Source: a candidate division KSB1 bacterium
GTDB taxonomy: Bacteria > Zhuqueibacterota > Zhuqueibacteria > JANLFK01 > Oleimicrobiaceae
NCBI GenBank assembly: GCA_034506335.1
Contig: JAPDPR010000032.1
Span: 1-41,970 of the forward strand
Length of the DNA stretch: 41,970 nucleotides
Direction: 5' to 3'
The position numbers were made by a program, and so were the translations under genes. Below, piece after piece: positions 6,993-14,415 of this stretch; position 1 is the stretch's first letter; each line of letters starts with the position of its first letter. The notes beneath the pieces are model-generated. The model was given only the letters and a program-made list of their open reading frames with translations, was not told where the DNA came from and made no database searches.

Positions 6993-7547
6993 TTACAACC
7001 CCTCGCTGGTATTGAATCGGCAGATCTCATCGATGGCCTTGCGCGTCTTTGGTTTCAGCGTCGCTTGTGCGGGGTAACCCATGGCGATGAGGCTCACCAC
7101 GCGGTAGCGCCGCGGCAGGCCAAGCGCCTTGCGCGCACCACGCGCACTGAACCATCCTATCCAACACGTGCCCAGTCCCAATTCGTGCGCCTGCAAGACC
7201 AAGTGCTCGCCGGCTATGCCCATGTCCAGGAGGTAGTAGTGGGTCCCTTGCAGGCGCGCCCCCAGCCGATTGGCGATGAGGTCTGGCCTGGCCAGTAGCG
7301 CGATCAGCACCGGCGCACGCGCCGCCCACCGCGTAGCCGAATAGATTCCGCTGAATGCACTGCGCGCCAGCCTGTCTTTCAGCTCCGCATCGTCGACCAC
7401 GATAAAGCGCCATGGCTGCACGTGCTCGGCCGAGGGTGCCCAGCGCGCTGCTTCGATGCAGGCGAGGATCTTTTCCCTCTCCACCGGCCGGTCGACGAAC
7501 TTCCTAATGCTCCGACGCGTCCGCACCAATTCGAGAAACGATTCCAT
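6993..7547 (-). CDS. nitroreductase family FMN oxidoreductase
   Basis: 184 residues, typical of the family. The N-terminal FMN phosphate-binding motif RTRRSIRKF and the loop APSAEHVQPWRFIVVDD are evident, as is the second flavin-contact segment GLGTCWIGWF and the closing GYPAQ followed by a basic stretch. The enzyme would transfer hydride from NAD(P)H through FMN to an electrophile. Physiological substrates vary widely within the family and cannot be read from sequence. The ATG at 7547 follows the endonuclease Q stop by 6 bases and lacks an upstream Shine-Dalgarno sequence, pointing to translational coupling. Confidence 0.9.
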   Translation of the reverse strand: MESFLELVRTRRSIRKFVDRPVEREKILACIEAARWAPSAEHVQPWRFIVVDDAELKDRLARSAFSGIYSATRWAARAPVLIALLARPDLIANRLGARLQGTHYYLLDMGIAGEHLVLQAHELGLGTCWIGWFSARGARKALGLPRRYRVVSLIAMGYPAQATLKPKTRKAIDEICRFNTSEGL

Positions 7548-7553
7548 AGGAGG

Positions 7554-8801
7554 TCAAAACAGACTCAGTTGGTCCTGACCCGCGCGTTCGTCCTCGCCGA
7601 AAATGCTGATCTTGCCGAACTCGCCGTCATGCCCAGGAACAATATGCAGCTTGCCCTGCCTCACGCGCATGATCCCGGTGGCGATGCGCTCAGGCACAAA
7701 ACTGCGCACCTGCGCTTCATCTAGGTCTAGAAGCAGGCGGAATTCGCTGCCTGCTTCGCTCACCAGGCGCAGGTACTCGTTCTGGACACCCACCGTTTCC
7801 ACCCCTTGACCAAGCGCCTCGGCAATGATCTCCTGCAGAGGGATCAGGTGCACTGCGGGTATGGCATTCTCAGGCACAAATCCTGGCGCACGATCGGCCA
7901 ACTCATGCACGCGATGCATGACCCCGATGGTGAGCTGGCGGCCGCACACCGGACACAGGCCGCCGTGCTGTCTGGTTTCCTCCGGCGAAAAGACAATCCC
8001 GCAGCGGCGATGGCCGTCAAAGTGGTACTTGCCTTCCTCTGGGAAAAACTCGATTGTCATGAGAAAGCGCGAGCGGTCCTTGCTCTCGATAACACGCTTC
8101 AGCTCGTAATAGTCCAGATCGCAGTCGAACACATTTGCCTCTCGGCCAATGCGCGATGGGGAATGGGCATCAGAGTTGGAGATGAGCGTGATGTGGTCCA
8201 GTGTGGACAGGCGCCAATTCATGGCCGGATCGGAGGACAGTCCCGTTTCGATGGCTTTGATGTGGGGCGTCATGTCCTGAAAGCACTCCTCCAGGGAGTC
8301 AAATCCAGAATTGGCGCCGAACACGGAGAACCAGGGCGTCCAAGCGTGGGCAGGGATGACCATGCAGTCGGGACAGGCCTCCAGCACCACGCGCGTCAAG
8401 TCGCGCGCTGACAGGGCGAACGTGGGGCGACCGTCCGCGTCCAACCTGCCGCGCACCTGGAGCGCCCTGACCACCGCCTCGGCCGCACCCAGGCTCGGCG
8501 CATAGACCAGTAGGTGGACCTTGCGCGTCTTGCCGTCCTGCGCGTACACCGCAGAGAGCTCGGCGCTGAGCATAAACCGCACGCTGCCGTCGCCGTCCTT
8601 AGGCACAAGCAGGCCGTGGCCATCCTCCTGCAAGGTAGCAAGGATTTCTTGTCGGTGCTTGGGGTGGGTAAAGTCGCCGGTGCCCATCAGGGCGATCCCT
8701 TTGCGCCGAGCCCACTTTGCGACCTCAGGAATGCCCATATCCTGGCTGGTGGCAATGCTATAGCGCGAATGGATGTGCAGATCCGCAATGAAGCGTGGCA
8801 T
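7554..8801 (-). CDS. endonuclease Q (PHP-domain lesion-specific endonuclease) with C-terminal clamp motif
   Basis: The product has 415 residues. It opens with the PHP metal motif ADLHIHSRYS (H9, H11) and has further metal ligands in MLSAELSAVY (E81), PAHAWTPW (H152) and ISNSDAHSPS (D211, H213). A zinc-binding segment carries C267 and CPVCG (C283, C286), followed by a C-terminal helical domain. This architecture matches endonuclease Q, which nicks DNA 5' of deaminated bases such as hypoxanthine, uracil and xanthine, and of abasic sites. It was first described in Thermococcales and occurs in some bacteria. The last five residues are QLSLF, the consensus sliding-clamp (DnaN) binding peptide. The ATG at 8801 has GAGGTG 7 nt upstream; the longer open frame adds 15 unlikely residues. 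Confidence 0.85.
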   Translation of the reverse strand: MPRFIADLHIHSRYSIATSQDMGIPEVAKWARRKGIALMGTGDFTHPKHRQEILATLQEDGHGLLVPKDGDGSVRFMLSAELSAVYAQDGKTRKVHLLVYAPSLGAAEAVVRALQVRGRLDADGRPTFALSARDLTRVVLEACPDCMVIPAHAWTPWFSVFGANSGFDSLEECFQDMTPHIKAIETGLSSDPAMNWRLSTLDHITLISNSDAHSPSRIGREANVFDCDLDYYELKRVIESKDRSRFLMTIEFFPEEGKYHFDGHRRCGIVFSPEETRQHGGLCPVCGRQLTIGVMHRVHELADRAPGFVPENAIPAVHLIPLQEIIAEALGQGVETVGVQNEYLRLVSEAGSEFRLLLDLDEAQVRSFVPERIATGIMRVRQGKLHIVPGHDGEFGKISIFGEDERAGQDQLSLF

Positions 8802-8866
8802 CCCTACCCACCTCGTGTCACTTTTGGCACATGTCCGCTGCCACAAGACCGGGTACTGGTCTGTTT

Positions 8867-9694
8867 CTAGGCCGCAGACGCGCTAAACTCCCCAGGAGGT
8901 TCCGTCGCTGACTCCTCCATCTTCACCGCGTGCGCGCACCGTCGTCCAAAGTCCAGCAATTCCTGAACGCTCTCCCGCAGCTTTTCGCTGAACAGGCGCA
9001 GGGTCTCTTTCTCATGGCCCAGGATATAGTCCCTGATAAAGTGCGGGGTACCCACGCGGAAGAACAATTTTCTGCCCGGCACGTAGAGGTGTTCCGTGCC
9101 CCGCAGGGCCGTGGGCAGGATGGGGATGTCTTCCATCCCCTCGCTATGCAAGTCATAGACAATCTTAGCCAGACCGTGCTTGAAACGCCGCAGTCGCTCC
9201 GGTCGCGATGTGCCCCCTTCCGGAAAGATGCACAGCAGGTTCCCTTGCCGCAGCACCTCTTTTGCCAGATCGAAAAATGACTTGTCGTTGACCCCCCGCT
9301 TGACCGGGATAGTCCCGCAGTAGGGCACGCGGGTCACCATCACGTGCGCGGCCCAATCACTGAGCTTCCTAATAAGCCCGTGCGCCCAAGCAAATGAGAG
9401 GTGCTCGTGGATGTACCTCTCCACCATCTCGCGGCATACCTCTATGTCAAACAGCTCTGCAGTGCCCACAAAGGACACCCGGCGCGGCACTACACCGCCG
9501 ATAAAGAATATGTCCTTCCAATTGATGTGGTTGGCCGCCAGCACTGCTGCTCCTTGGCGGGGGATATGCTGAAGCCCTGATACGCACACCCTCTGCGTGC
9601 GCACCCACCATTCGGAGCGCTTTTTCCAGAGATCGTACAGCTTTTCATTCAGAAGCACGCGATTCATAGATTCGCGCATCCCTAGTCCACTCAA
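8867..9694 (-). CDS. 1-acyl-sn-glycerol-3-phosphate acyltransferase (PlsC family)
   Basis: The product has 275 residues. The PlsC acyltransferase motifs are in order: NHINWKD (H56 and D61, the catalytic HX4D), the glycerol-phosphate-binding region near PVKRG, and the FPEGGTSR motif at residues 157-164, followed by PILPTALRGTEH. It would transfer a fatty acyl group to the sn-2 position of lysophosphatidic acid at the inner membrane. The window also holds a PlsY-like enzyme at 36079-37269 that makes the substrate. The insertion between HX4D and the second motif is longer than usual, so another acyl acceptor is possible. The start is taken as TTG at 9694, 6 nt after AGGAG; in-frame ATGs at 9679 and 9667 are alternatives. 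Confidence 0.82.
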   Translation of the reverse strand: MSGLGMRESMNRVLLNEKLYDLWKKRSEWWVRTQRVCVSGLQHIPRQGAAVLAANHINWKDIFFIGGVVPRRVSFVGTAELFDIEVCREMVERYIHEHLSFAWAHGLIRKLSDWAAHVMVTRVPYCGTIPVKRGVNDKSFFDLAKEVLRQGNLLCIFPEGGTSRPERLRRFKHGLAKIVYDLHSEGMEDIPILPTALRGTEHLYVPGRKLFFRVGTPHFIRDYILGHEKETLRLFSEKLRESVQELLDFGRRCAHAVKMEESATEPPGEFSASAA

Positions 9695-9707
9695 GTCTCA
9701 CTCCTGA

Positions 9708-9730
9708 CTGACCCTTGCTCACAGGGTCGG
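9708..9730. other. hairpin between deacetylase and acyltransferase genes
   Basis: GACCCT (9710-9715) and AGGGTC (9723-9728) pair around a 7-nt loop; one wobble and one C-G pair extend the stem outward to 8 bp. It lies between the stop at 9746 and the start at 9694, both on the minus strand. Without a T-tract it is not a standard terminator and may instead be an mRNA processing or stabilising element. Confidence 0.35.
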
Positions 9731-9745
9731 CAATCGTGCAGTTCA

Positions 9746-11086
9746 TTACATCATTTGCGACACGGTGACAAACACATAGTTTCTGGCGCGCAAGCCGTCG
9801 ATGATGAGCGGCACTGCCTTGTGCACCTGGTCCTCCTTTCGCTCGGTGCCCAGGTGCATGAGGATGATGGCGCCTGCGGCCCCACTAAGGTCGCTGTGCC
9901 CAAAGTGCACAATACGCTCCACGATCTCTTCCGCAGTCTGGTAGGCCGGCGAGTCTTTGTCGGCCACCCAGTCCAAGGTGTCCATGGTCTCATTGCCGTT
10001 GCGGCCCATGGTCCACCCCACCTGGCGATAGCCAATTTCGGCTGCCCAACTGCGGATTTCGGCGTTATGTTCGCCGAAGGGCGCTCGCCACAGCTTGGCC
10101 ATCTCTTTGCCCGTGACCTTGCGGAACAGGTCGGCCGTCCGGAGCAGCTCGTGCTGCAGCATCTCTCTGGTCACCCCAGGCCTGGTTGTGTGACGCCCGT
10201 TTTCCGCGTAAGTGGTGAGATGCGGGTGGGACCAGGTGTGGTTGCCGATCTCATGTCCATCTGCCACCATCTGCCGGACCAGCTCGGGGTAGCGGCGGAT
10301 AAAGGCCCCGGTGAGGAACATGGTGCAGCGCACACCCTTGCTGCGCAGCGCCGCGAGCACCTCCGCTGCTGCATTGTCGGAGGAGCCACCGTCAAACGTT
10401 AATGCTACAAGCGGCCTGTCCGTTGGGCCTCGGTCAAAAGAGCGCACAAGATAGTTGATCGTGGGCAGTCCGTAGAGGAACTCGATGGTTTGCAGGATCT
10501 GGACCGAGCCATCTGCAGAGGTGGCGCGCACCACGAAGCGGTTCTGGCCCCGCCGCGCCTGTACGCCCGAGAAGCAAAATGTGCCGTCGCTAGCCATGGT
10601 CACGGCGAGCAGGTTCCCGTCTGACCACAAGCTTATGATCTGATTGGGCCCTGCCTCTCCCGTGATATCAAAGGTGCTGCTTGTGACCATAGCCCCAGGG
10701 CCGCTCACGCGCAGGGCGCTGGTGTCGGGTGCGTGAGCGAGAGCAGGCCATCCATAGGTCTGCAAACGCTCCTCCAGGCGCTGTCCCGTGCGCACCACCC
10801 GCAGCAAAGCCAAGGCAGCCAGCACCAGGGCTGCCGCAACGAGCACGTTAAAGATGGACTGAAATCGTGGTCGCCAACGGAGGTGCCGCGCTTTGGTCGC
10901 CGCCCGACTAGCCCCCCGCGGAGCTTCTCTGAGCAGGAATCGGCTGAGGCAGGCAACACTGCAAAACACGTGGTGGAAAGCAGGCCTTTGGCACTCCGGG
11001 CAGATGGGCGCGCCACAGACAAAACAGTGCCGCTTGGCAAGCCGGTCAGGGTGATTCTTGCAGTACTCTTCGCGTTCGCTCAGCAT
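9746..11086 (-). CDS. membrane-anchored polysaccharide deacetylase with N-terminal zinc finger
   Basis: The product has 446 residues. Residues 1-46 form a Cys/His-rich zinc-finger-like module (C9, H12, C21, C24, C29, C32, H38/H39, C42, C46). A single transmembrane helix at about 79-97 follows, then an Ig-like beta domain (about 123-205) and a NodB deacetylase domain (about 220-446). NodB motif 1 is TFDGGSSDN: the catalytic Asp232 is present, but the usual second Asp is Gly. Motif 2, HEIGNHTWSH, supplies the metal-binding His283 and His287, and motif 3 includes WRAPFGE. It should remove acetyl groups from an N-acetylated glycan outside the membrane, with the finger inside the cell. It is transcribed from the promoter at 11114-11142, divergently from rlmB. 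Confidence 0.85.
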   Translation of the reverse strand: MLSEREEYCKNHPDRLAKRHCFVCGAPICPECQRPAFHHVFCSVACLSRFLLREAPRGASRAATKARHLRWRPRFQSIFNVLVAAALVLAALALLRVVRTGQRLEERLQTYGWPALAHAPDTSALRVSGPGAMVTSSTFDITGEAGPNQIISLWSDGNLLAVTMASDGTFCFSGVQARRGQNRFVVRATSADGSVQILQTIEFLYGLPTINYLVRSFDRGPTDRPLVALTFDGGSSDNAAAEVLAALRSKGVRCTMFLTGAFIRRYPELVRQMVADGHEIGNHTWSHPHLTTYAENGRHTTRPGVTREMLQHELLRTADLFRKVTGKEMAKLWRAPFGEHNAEIRSWAAEIGYRQVGWTMGRNGNETMDTLDWVADKDSPAYQTAEEIVERIVHFGHSDLSGAAGAIILMHLGTERKEDQVHKAVPLIIDGLRARNYVFVTVSQMM

Positions 11087-11113
11087 CGCCCTCTGCTCCT
11101 CATCGCTTAGCCA

Positions 11114-11142
11114 ATATTACCACAAAAGCCACAAAAAGTCAA
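11114..11142 (-). promoter_or_regulatory. sigma70-type promoter of the polysaccharide deacetylase gene
   Basis: On the minus strand, TTGACT (11142-11137) and TAATAT (11119-11114) are separated by 17 bases. Transcription would begin near 11107, about 20 nt before the ATG at 11086, with GAGGAG and GAGGG in the leader. Confidence 0.65.
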
Positions 11143-11172
11143 GGCAAAAAGCAACACCTTTGCAAAAACGAG

Positions 11173-11201
11173 CCCTTCAGGTGGCGACCATGCCACCAGG
11201 G
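11173..11201. other. bulged stem-loop in the divergent intergenic region
   Basis: CCCT (11173-11176) and GGTGGC (11180-11185) pair with GCCACC (11192-11197) and AGGG (11198-11201), giving a 10-bp stem with a 3-nt bulge and a 6-nt loop. It lies between the deacetylase promoter and rlmB, so it may be in the rlmB leader or serve as an operator. No match to a known RNA element was recognised. Confidence 0.35.
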
Positions 11202-11296
11202 TGCCAACTTTCCCCTTGCTCATTTCAGCAACCTTTGCTACTTTGCAGTGGTGATAGTCTTTTCCCATCGATGGCCGGCAAGGCTGAGGAGGTCAG

Positions 11297-12043
11297 GTGA
11301 AGAACTTGGTGTACGGCCGCAATCCGGTTCGCGAGGTGCTGCGCAGTGGGCGAGCCGTCCGGCGCTTGTGGCTCTCCACGACGCTTGCTGCCCCGGTGGC
11401 CGAAGAGTTTCTCGCCCTGGCAGGTGCAGCCAATACGCCAACAGAGCGCCTCTCGCCTGATGAGCTGACGAGGTTGGCTGGGACTGCGAAACACCAGGGG
11501 CTTGTGGCAGAGGTGGAACCTTTCGCCTACGCGAGCACTGAGGGTATCCTCCACCTGGCAGAGCAACGGCGCGAGCCAGCTCTGGTGGTAGTGTTGGACG
11601 GGGTCGAGGACCCTCACAACCTCGGCGCCATCATCCGTTCAGCCGAGGCGGCCGGGGCCCATGGGGTCATCATTCCCCGCGACCGCGCGGTGGCAGTCAC
11701 CCCGGTGGTGGAGAAGACGGCCGCCGGCGCCGCCTCCTACCTGCCGATCGCGCGCGTCACCAACATCGCCCGGACCATGGAGGAACTGAAGAAACACGGC
11801 ATCTGGCTGTTCGGAGCAAGCGCAGAAGCACCACAGGAATACACTCGGGCAGACCTGACCGGCCCCACCGGCTTGGTCCTGGGGAGCGAGGGCAAAGGCT
11901 TGCGGCGCCTGACCCAGGAGAAATGCGACTTCCTTGTCCGCATCCCTATGCACGGAAAGGTGAATTCGTTGAACGTTTCGGTCGCCGCGGGGATCCTTCT
12001 GTTCGAGGCCCGCAGACAGCGCCTGGCACGAGGCGATAGGTAG
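11297..12043 (+). CDS. rlmB: 23S rRNA 2'-O-ribose methyltransferase RlmB (TrmH/SpoU family)
   Basis: 248 residues. The N-terminal L30e-like substrate-binding domain begins VYGRNPVREVLR. The SPOUT catalytic domain carries motif 1 LDGVEDPHNLGAIIRSAEAAG, motif 2 GLVLGSEGKGLRRL, and motif 3 IPMHGKVNSLNVSVAAGILLFE, which forms the trefoil knot that binds S-adenosylmethionine. In E. coli RlmB methylates G2251 of 23S rRNA. Related TrmH-family enzymes act on tRNA, but the N-terminal extension favours RlmB. The start is a GTG with GAGGAGGT 5 nt upstream. The gene converges on selA with only four bases between the stop codons. Confidence 0.92.
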   Translation: MKNLVYGRNPVREVLRSGRAVRRLWLSTTLAAPVAEEFLALAGAANTPTERLSPDELTRLAGTAKHQGLVAEVEPFAYASTEGILHLAEQRREPALVVVLDGVEDPHNLGAIIRSAEAAGAHGVIIPRDRAVAVTPVVEKTAAGAASYLPIARVTNIARTMEELKKHGIWLFGASAEAPQEYTRADLTGPTGLVLGSEGKGLRRLTQEKCDFLVRIPMHGKVNSLNVSVAAGILLFEARRQRLARGDR

Positions 12044-12047
12044 AGGG

Positions 12048-13487
12048 CTACTTTGCCCTTCGCATCACCTTGCGCAGGGCTGCGGCAAGGAGCGGGACCT
12101 CGTCATCTCGTACCGTGCGCATGTCCAAGTAGAGTTCTTCGCCCTGGACGTAGCCGATCACTGGGAGGGGCAACCTGCGCAGGCGGGCGGCCAGCTCATG
12201 AGCAGCAAGGTCCTGGCATCTAACCACCACCGCGCGACTCGGGATTTGCTCAAGCGGGAGTGCCCCGCTTCCGGCCTGAGCATTGCTCGGGGCCACACGC
12301 ACGTGGCACCTGCGCTCACAGGAGGCAGCCACCAGGTCAACTACCCTCCGGGCCCGTTGCTCTACGACTTCCACAGGAGTGGAGAGCATGCGTAACGTCG
12401 GATTTGCCGCAAGCAGCCTGTCCCGGTCTAAGAAGAGCTTGAGGGTGGCTTCCAAGGCGCCTATCGTCAACTTGTCGCACCGCACCGCCCGCATGAGAGG
12501 ATTGGTCTTGATGGCCTCCACATAGGCCCTGCGCCCCACAATGACACCCGCCTGAGGCCCGCCCAGCACCTTATCGCCGCTAAAGGTCACCACATCCACA
12601 CCTGCCTGGACACTCTCTTGGACCAGGGGCTCATAAGGAAGCCCGATGCTGCGCAGATCCACGAGCACCCCACCGCCAAGGTCGTGCAGGACAGGAACAT
12701 GGTGCGCATGCGCCATGTCCACCACCTCGCGCAGCGCCGGTTCTGCCGTGAAGCCCAACACCCGATAGTTTGAAGTGTGAACTACCACCACCACCCCGGT
12801 TCTTTCCGAAATGGCCCGCTCATAATCGCTGAGTTTGGTCTTGTTTGTGGTGCCCACTTCCACCATAATGGTGCCGCTCTTTTCCATCACTTCGGGCATA
12901 CGGAAGGAGCCGCCGATCTCCACGAGCTGGCCACGCGAGATGATTGCCTCTTTGCCATAGGCCATGGTGTTAAGGGCGACGAGCACGGCAGCTGCATTGT
13001 TGTTGACCACGCACGCCGCCTCTGCGCCACTCAGGCGCCGCAAGAGTCTTTCCACGTGCAGCTGACGGTCGCCGCGCTTGCCGGTCTCCAGGTCCAGTTC
13101 CAGGTTGCAGTAATGCTCGGTGGCGGTGAGAATGCTCTTGCGCGCCTCCGCGGCCAGGGGGGCTCTCCCCAGCCCGGTATGCAAGACTATTCCGGTAGCG
13201 TTAATGACCCGCCCCAGCGAAGGTCGAAACAGCTTCACCATTCGCCTCTGCGTTTCCTGGAGCACATAGGTGACCGCAGCCTCCCTCGAACGTACGCCGG
13301 CACGGCCACCTCCCAAGGCCTCTCGGCGCAGCTCATCCAGCACGCTCACGACCTCCTCCTTGATGAGCCAGCGGGGGTAGCGCGCACAGAGTTTATCGCC
13401 TCTTGGCGAGGATAGCACCGCGTCCACCGAGGGCAAGAAACTCAGCACCGCAGCAGGTTCCACCTCTTTGAGCTTTTTCGCGGTCAT
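12048..13487 (-). CDS. selA: L-seryl-tRNA(Sec) selenium transferase SelA
   Basis: 479 residues, the usual length for SelA. The N-terminal tRNA-binding region contains LPSVDAVL; the PLP aminotransferase-like core shows GRVINATGIVLHTGLGRAPL, VNNNAAAVLVAL and SRGQLVEIGGSFRMPEVM. The PLP-binding Lys306 lies in VVTFSGDKVLGGPQAG. SelA converts Ser-tRNA(Sec) to Sec-tRNA(Sec) using selenophosphate, forming a large homodecamer. Its presence implies that the organism reads some UGA codons as selenocysteine, although selB, selC and selD are not in the window. Upstream sequence shows no convincing promoter or strong Shine-Dalgarno. Downstream, its stop is four bases from the rlmB stop on the other strand. 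Confidence 0.95.
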   Translation of the reverse strand: MTAKKLKEVEPAAVLSFLPSVDAVLSSPRGDKLCARYPRWLIKEEVVSVLDELRREALGGGRAGVRSREAAVTYVLQETQRRMVKLFRPSLGRVINATGIVLHTGLGRAPLAAEARKSILTATEHYCNLELDLETGKRGDRQLHVERLLRRLSGAEAACVVNNNAAAVLVALNTMAYGKEAIISRGQLVEIGGSFRMPEVMEKSGTIMVEVGTTNKTKLSDYERAISERTGVVVVVHTSNYRVLGFTAEPALREVVDMAHAHHVPVLHDLGGGVLVDLRSIGLPYEPLVQESVQAGVDVVTFSGDKVLGGPQAGVIVGRRAYVEAIKTNPLMRAVRCDKLTIGALEATLKLFLDRDRLLAANPTLRMLSTPVEVVEQRARRVVDLVAASCERRCHVRVAPSNAQAGSGALPLEQIPSRAVVVRCQDLAAHELAARLRRLPLPVIGYVQGEELYLDMRTVRDDEVPLLAAALRKVMRRAK

Positions 13488-13548
13488 CCTGGCCGCCCTT
13501 GCGTGATACTTCTCACCCAGATCGCAGTTGTGCCAGCCTCAATTTGTG

Positions 13549-13589
13549 AAAACCAAAGGGGATTTTCAAGCCTTTTTTCGCCCCTTTGG
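13549..13589 (-). terminator. intrinsic terminator overlapping the end of the membrane-protein gene
   Basis: Read on the minus strand, CCAAAGGGG (13589-13581) pairs perfectly with CCCCTTTGG (13561-13553) and is followed by TTTT (13552-13549). The 19-nt loop contains the stop codon of the membrane protein at 13566. A 9-bp stem followed by a U-tract fits rho-independent termination, although the loop is long. Confidence 0.5.
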
Positions 13590-14252
13590 GGCCCTGGTGG
13601 CACTTTGTGCACCTTTCAGGCTCCGCAATAGGACAAGCAGGCCTACGCCCAATAAGACAAGGGGTAGCACCAGGCCATGCACCTCAGGTGTGCCCAGGAT
13701 GAGAACCAGCACTGCCACGCCAAGGAGCGAAAGGGCGGGGTATTGTGCCCACGCGAGCTTGCGCTGTTCGTTGCGCAAGATATAGAGAAGACCAAATGTT
13801 ATGCTGAGCCCTGCAAAGAAGATCACTGCTTGGTAGTGCCCCGGGACCAGGTCAAGACGCCCGACCACTCCGGTGAGCCCGATGGTCAGCAGGATGCCAC
13901 CGGGAAGGAGCCACCACCACTGCGCCGGATGCCTCAAGAAAACGACGACAAAGGCGAGCCCTGCGCCCAACAGACTTAGCTCCCACATGACCCTCCACTG
14001 CTCGTAGCCGGTCCATGGGAGCAGCCGTTCGACGGCCATCAAGCCCAACCAGCAGGCGAGCAGGAGCGCCCACCAGCGCCTGTGCTCACGAGCATACACG
14101 ATGGCAAGGGCCACCGCAGAGACGCCAAGCATGATTGTCCACACTGTTCCCCCACTCAGCTGAAACAGTTCAAGTTTGCTCGCAAGCAGCAGGGCTCCGA
14201 GCACAATCATTAGGCAGCCGATGACCAAGGAAACATCTCGATCCTTGTGCAT
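13566..14252 (-). CDS. multi-pass membrane protein of unknown function
   Basis: The product has 228 residues and about eight hydrophobic segments in helical hairpins: LVIGCLMIVLGALLLASKL, VWTIMLGVSAVALAIVYA, WWALLLACWLGLMAV, ELSLLGAGLAFVVVFL, WWWLLPGGILLTIGL, AVIFFAGLSITFGLLYI, LSLLGVAVLVLI and VLPLVLLGVGLLVLL. The N-terminal short helices separated by Lys/Glu resemble the small membrane domains (LiaF-like, DUF5668-like) found in envelope-stress membrane proteins, but no named family is clear. A basic tail (RAPKGRKKA) ends the protein. GGAGGGAGGGAGA precedes the ATG closely. A terminator overlaps its 3' end. Confidence 0.7.
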   Translation of the reverse strand: MHKDRDVSLVIGCLMIVLGALLLASKLELFQLSGGTVWTIMLGVSAVALAIVYAREHRRWWALLLACWLGLMAVERLLPWTGYEQWRVMWELSLLGAGLAFVVVFLRHPAQWWWLLPGGILLTIGLTGVVGRLDLVPGHYQAVIFFAGLSITFGLLYILRNEQRKLAWAQYPALSLLGVAVLVLILGTPEVHGLVLPLVLLGVGLLVLLRSLKGAQSATRAPKGRKKA

Positions 14253-14415
14253 TCTCCCTCCCTCCTCTCTGTTTTCCCTCGCCCGTTCGCAAAAACCATT
14301 GAGCGAGGGGAATGAGCAGCATGGTGGCCGCCGGTGACTACACCTGACTTAACGGCTTCGCGAAGGAAATGTTTCAGCCAAGCTGGAAGTGTGCTGAAGA
14401 AAATGTGGCAGGTTC

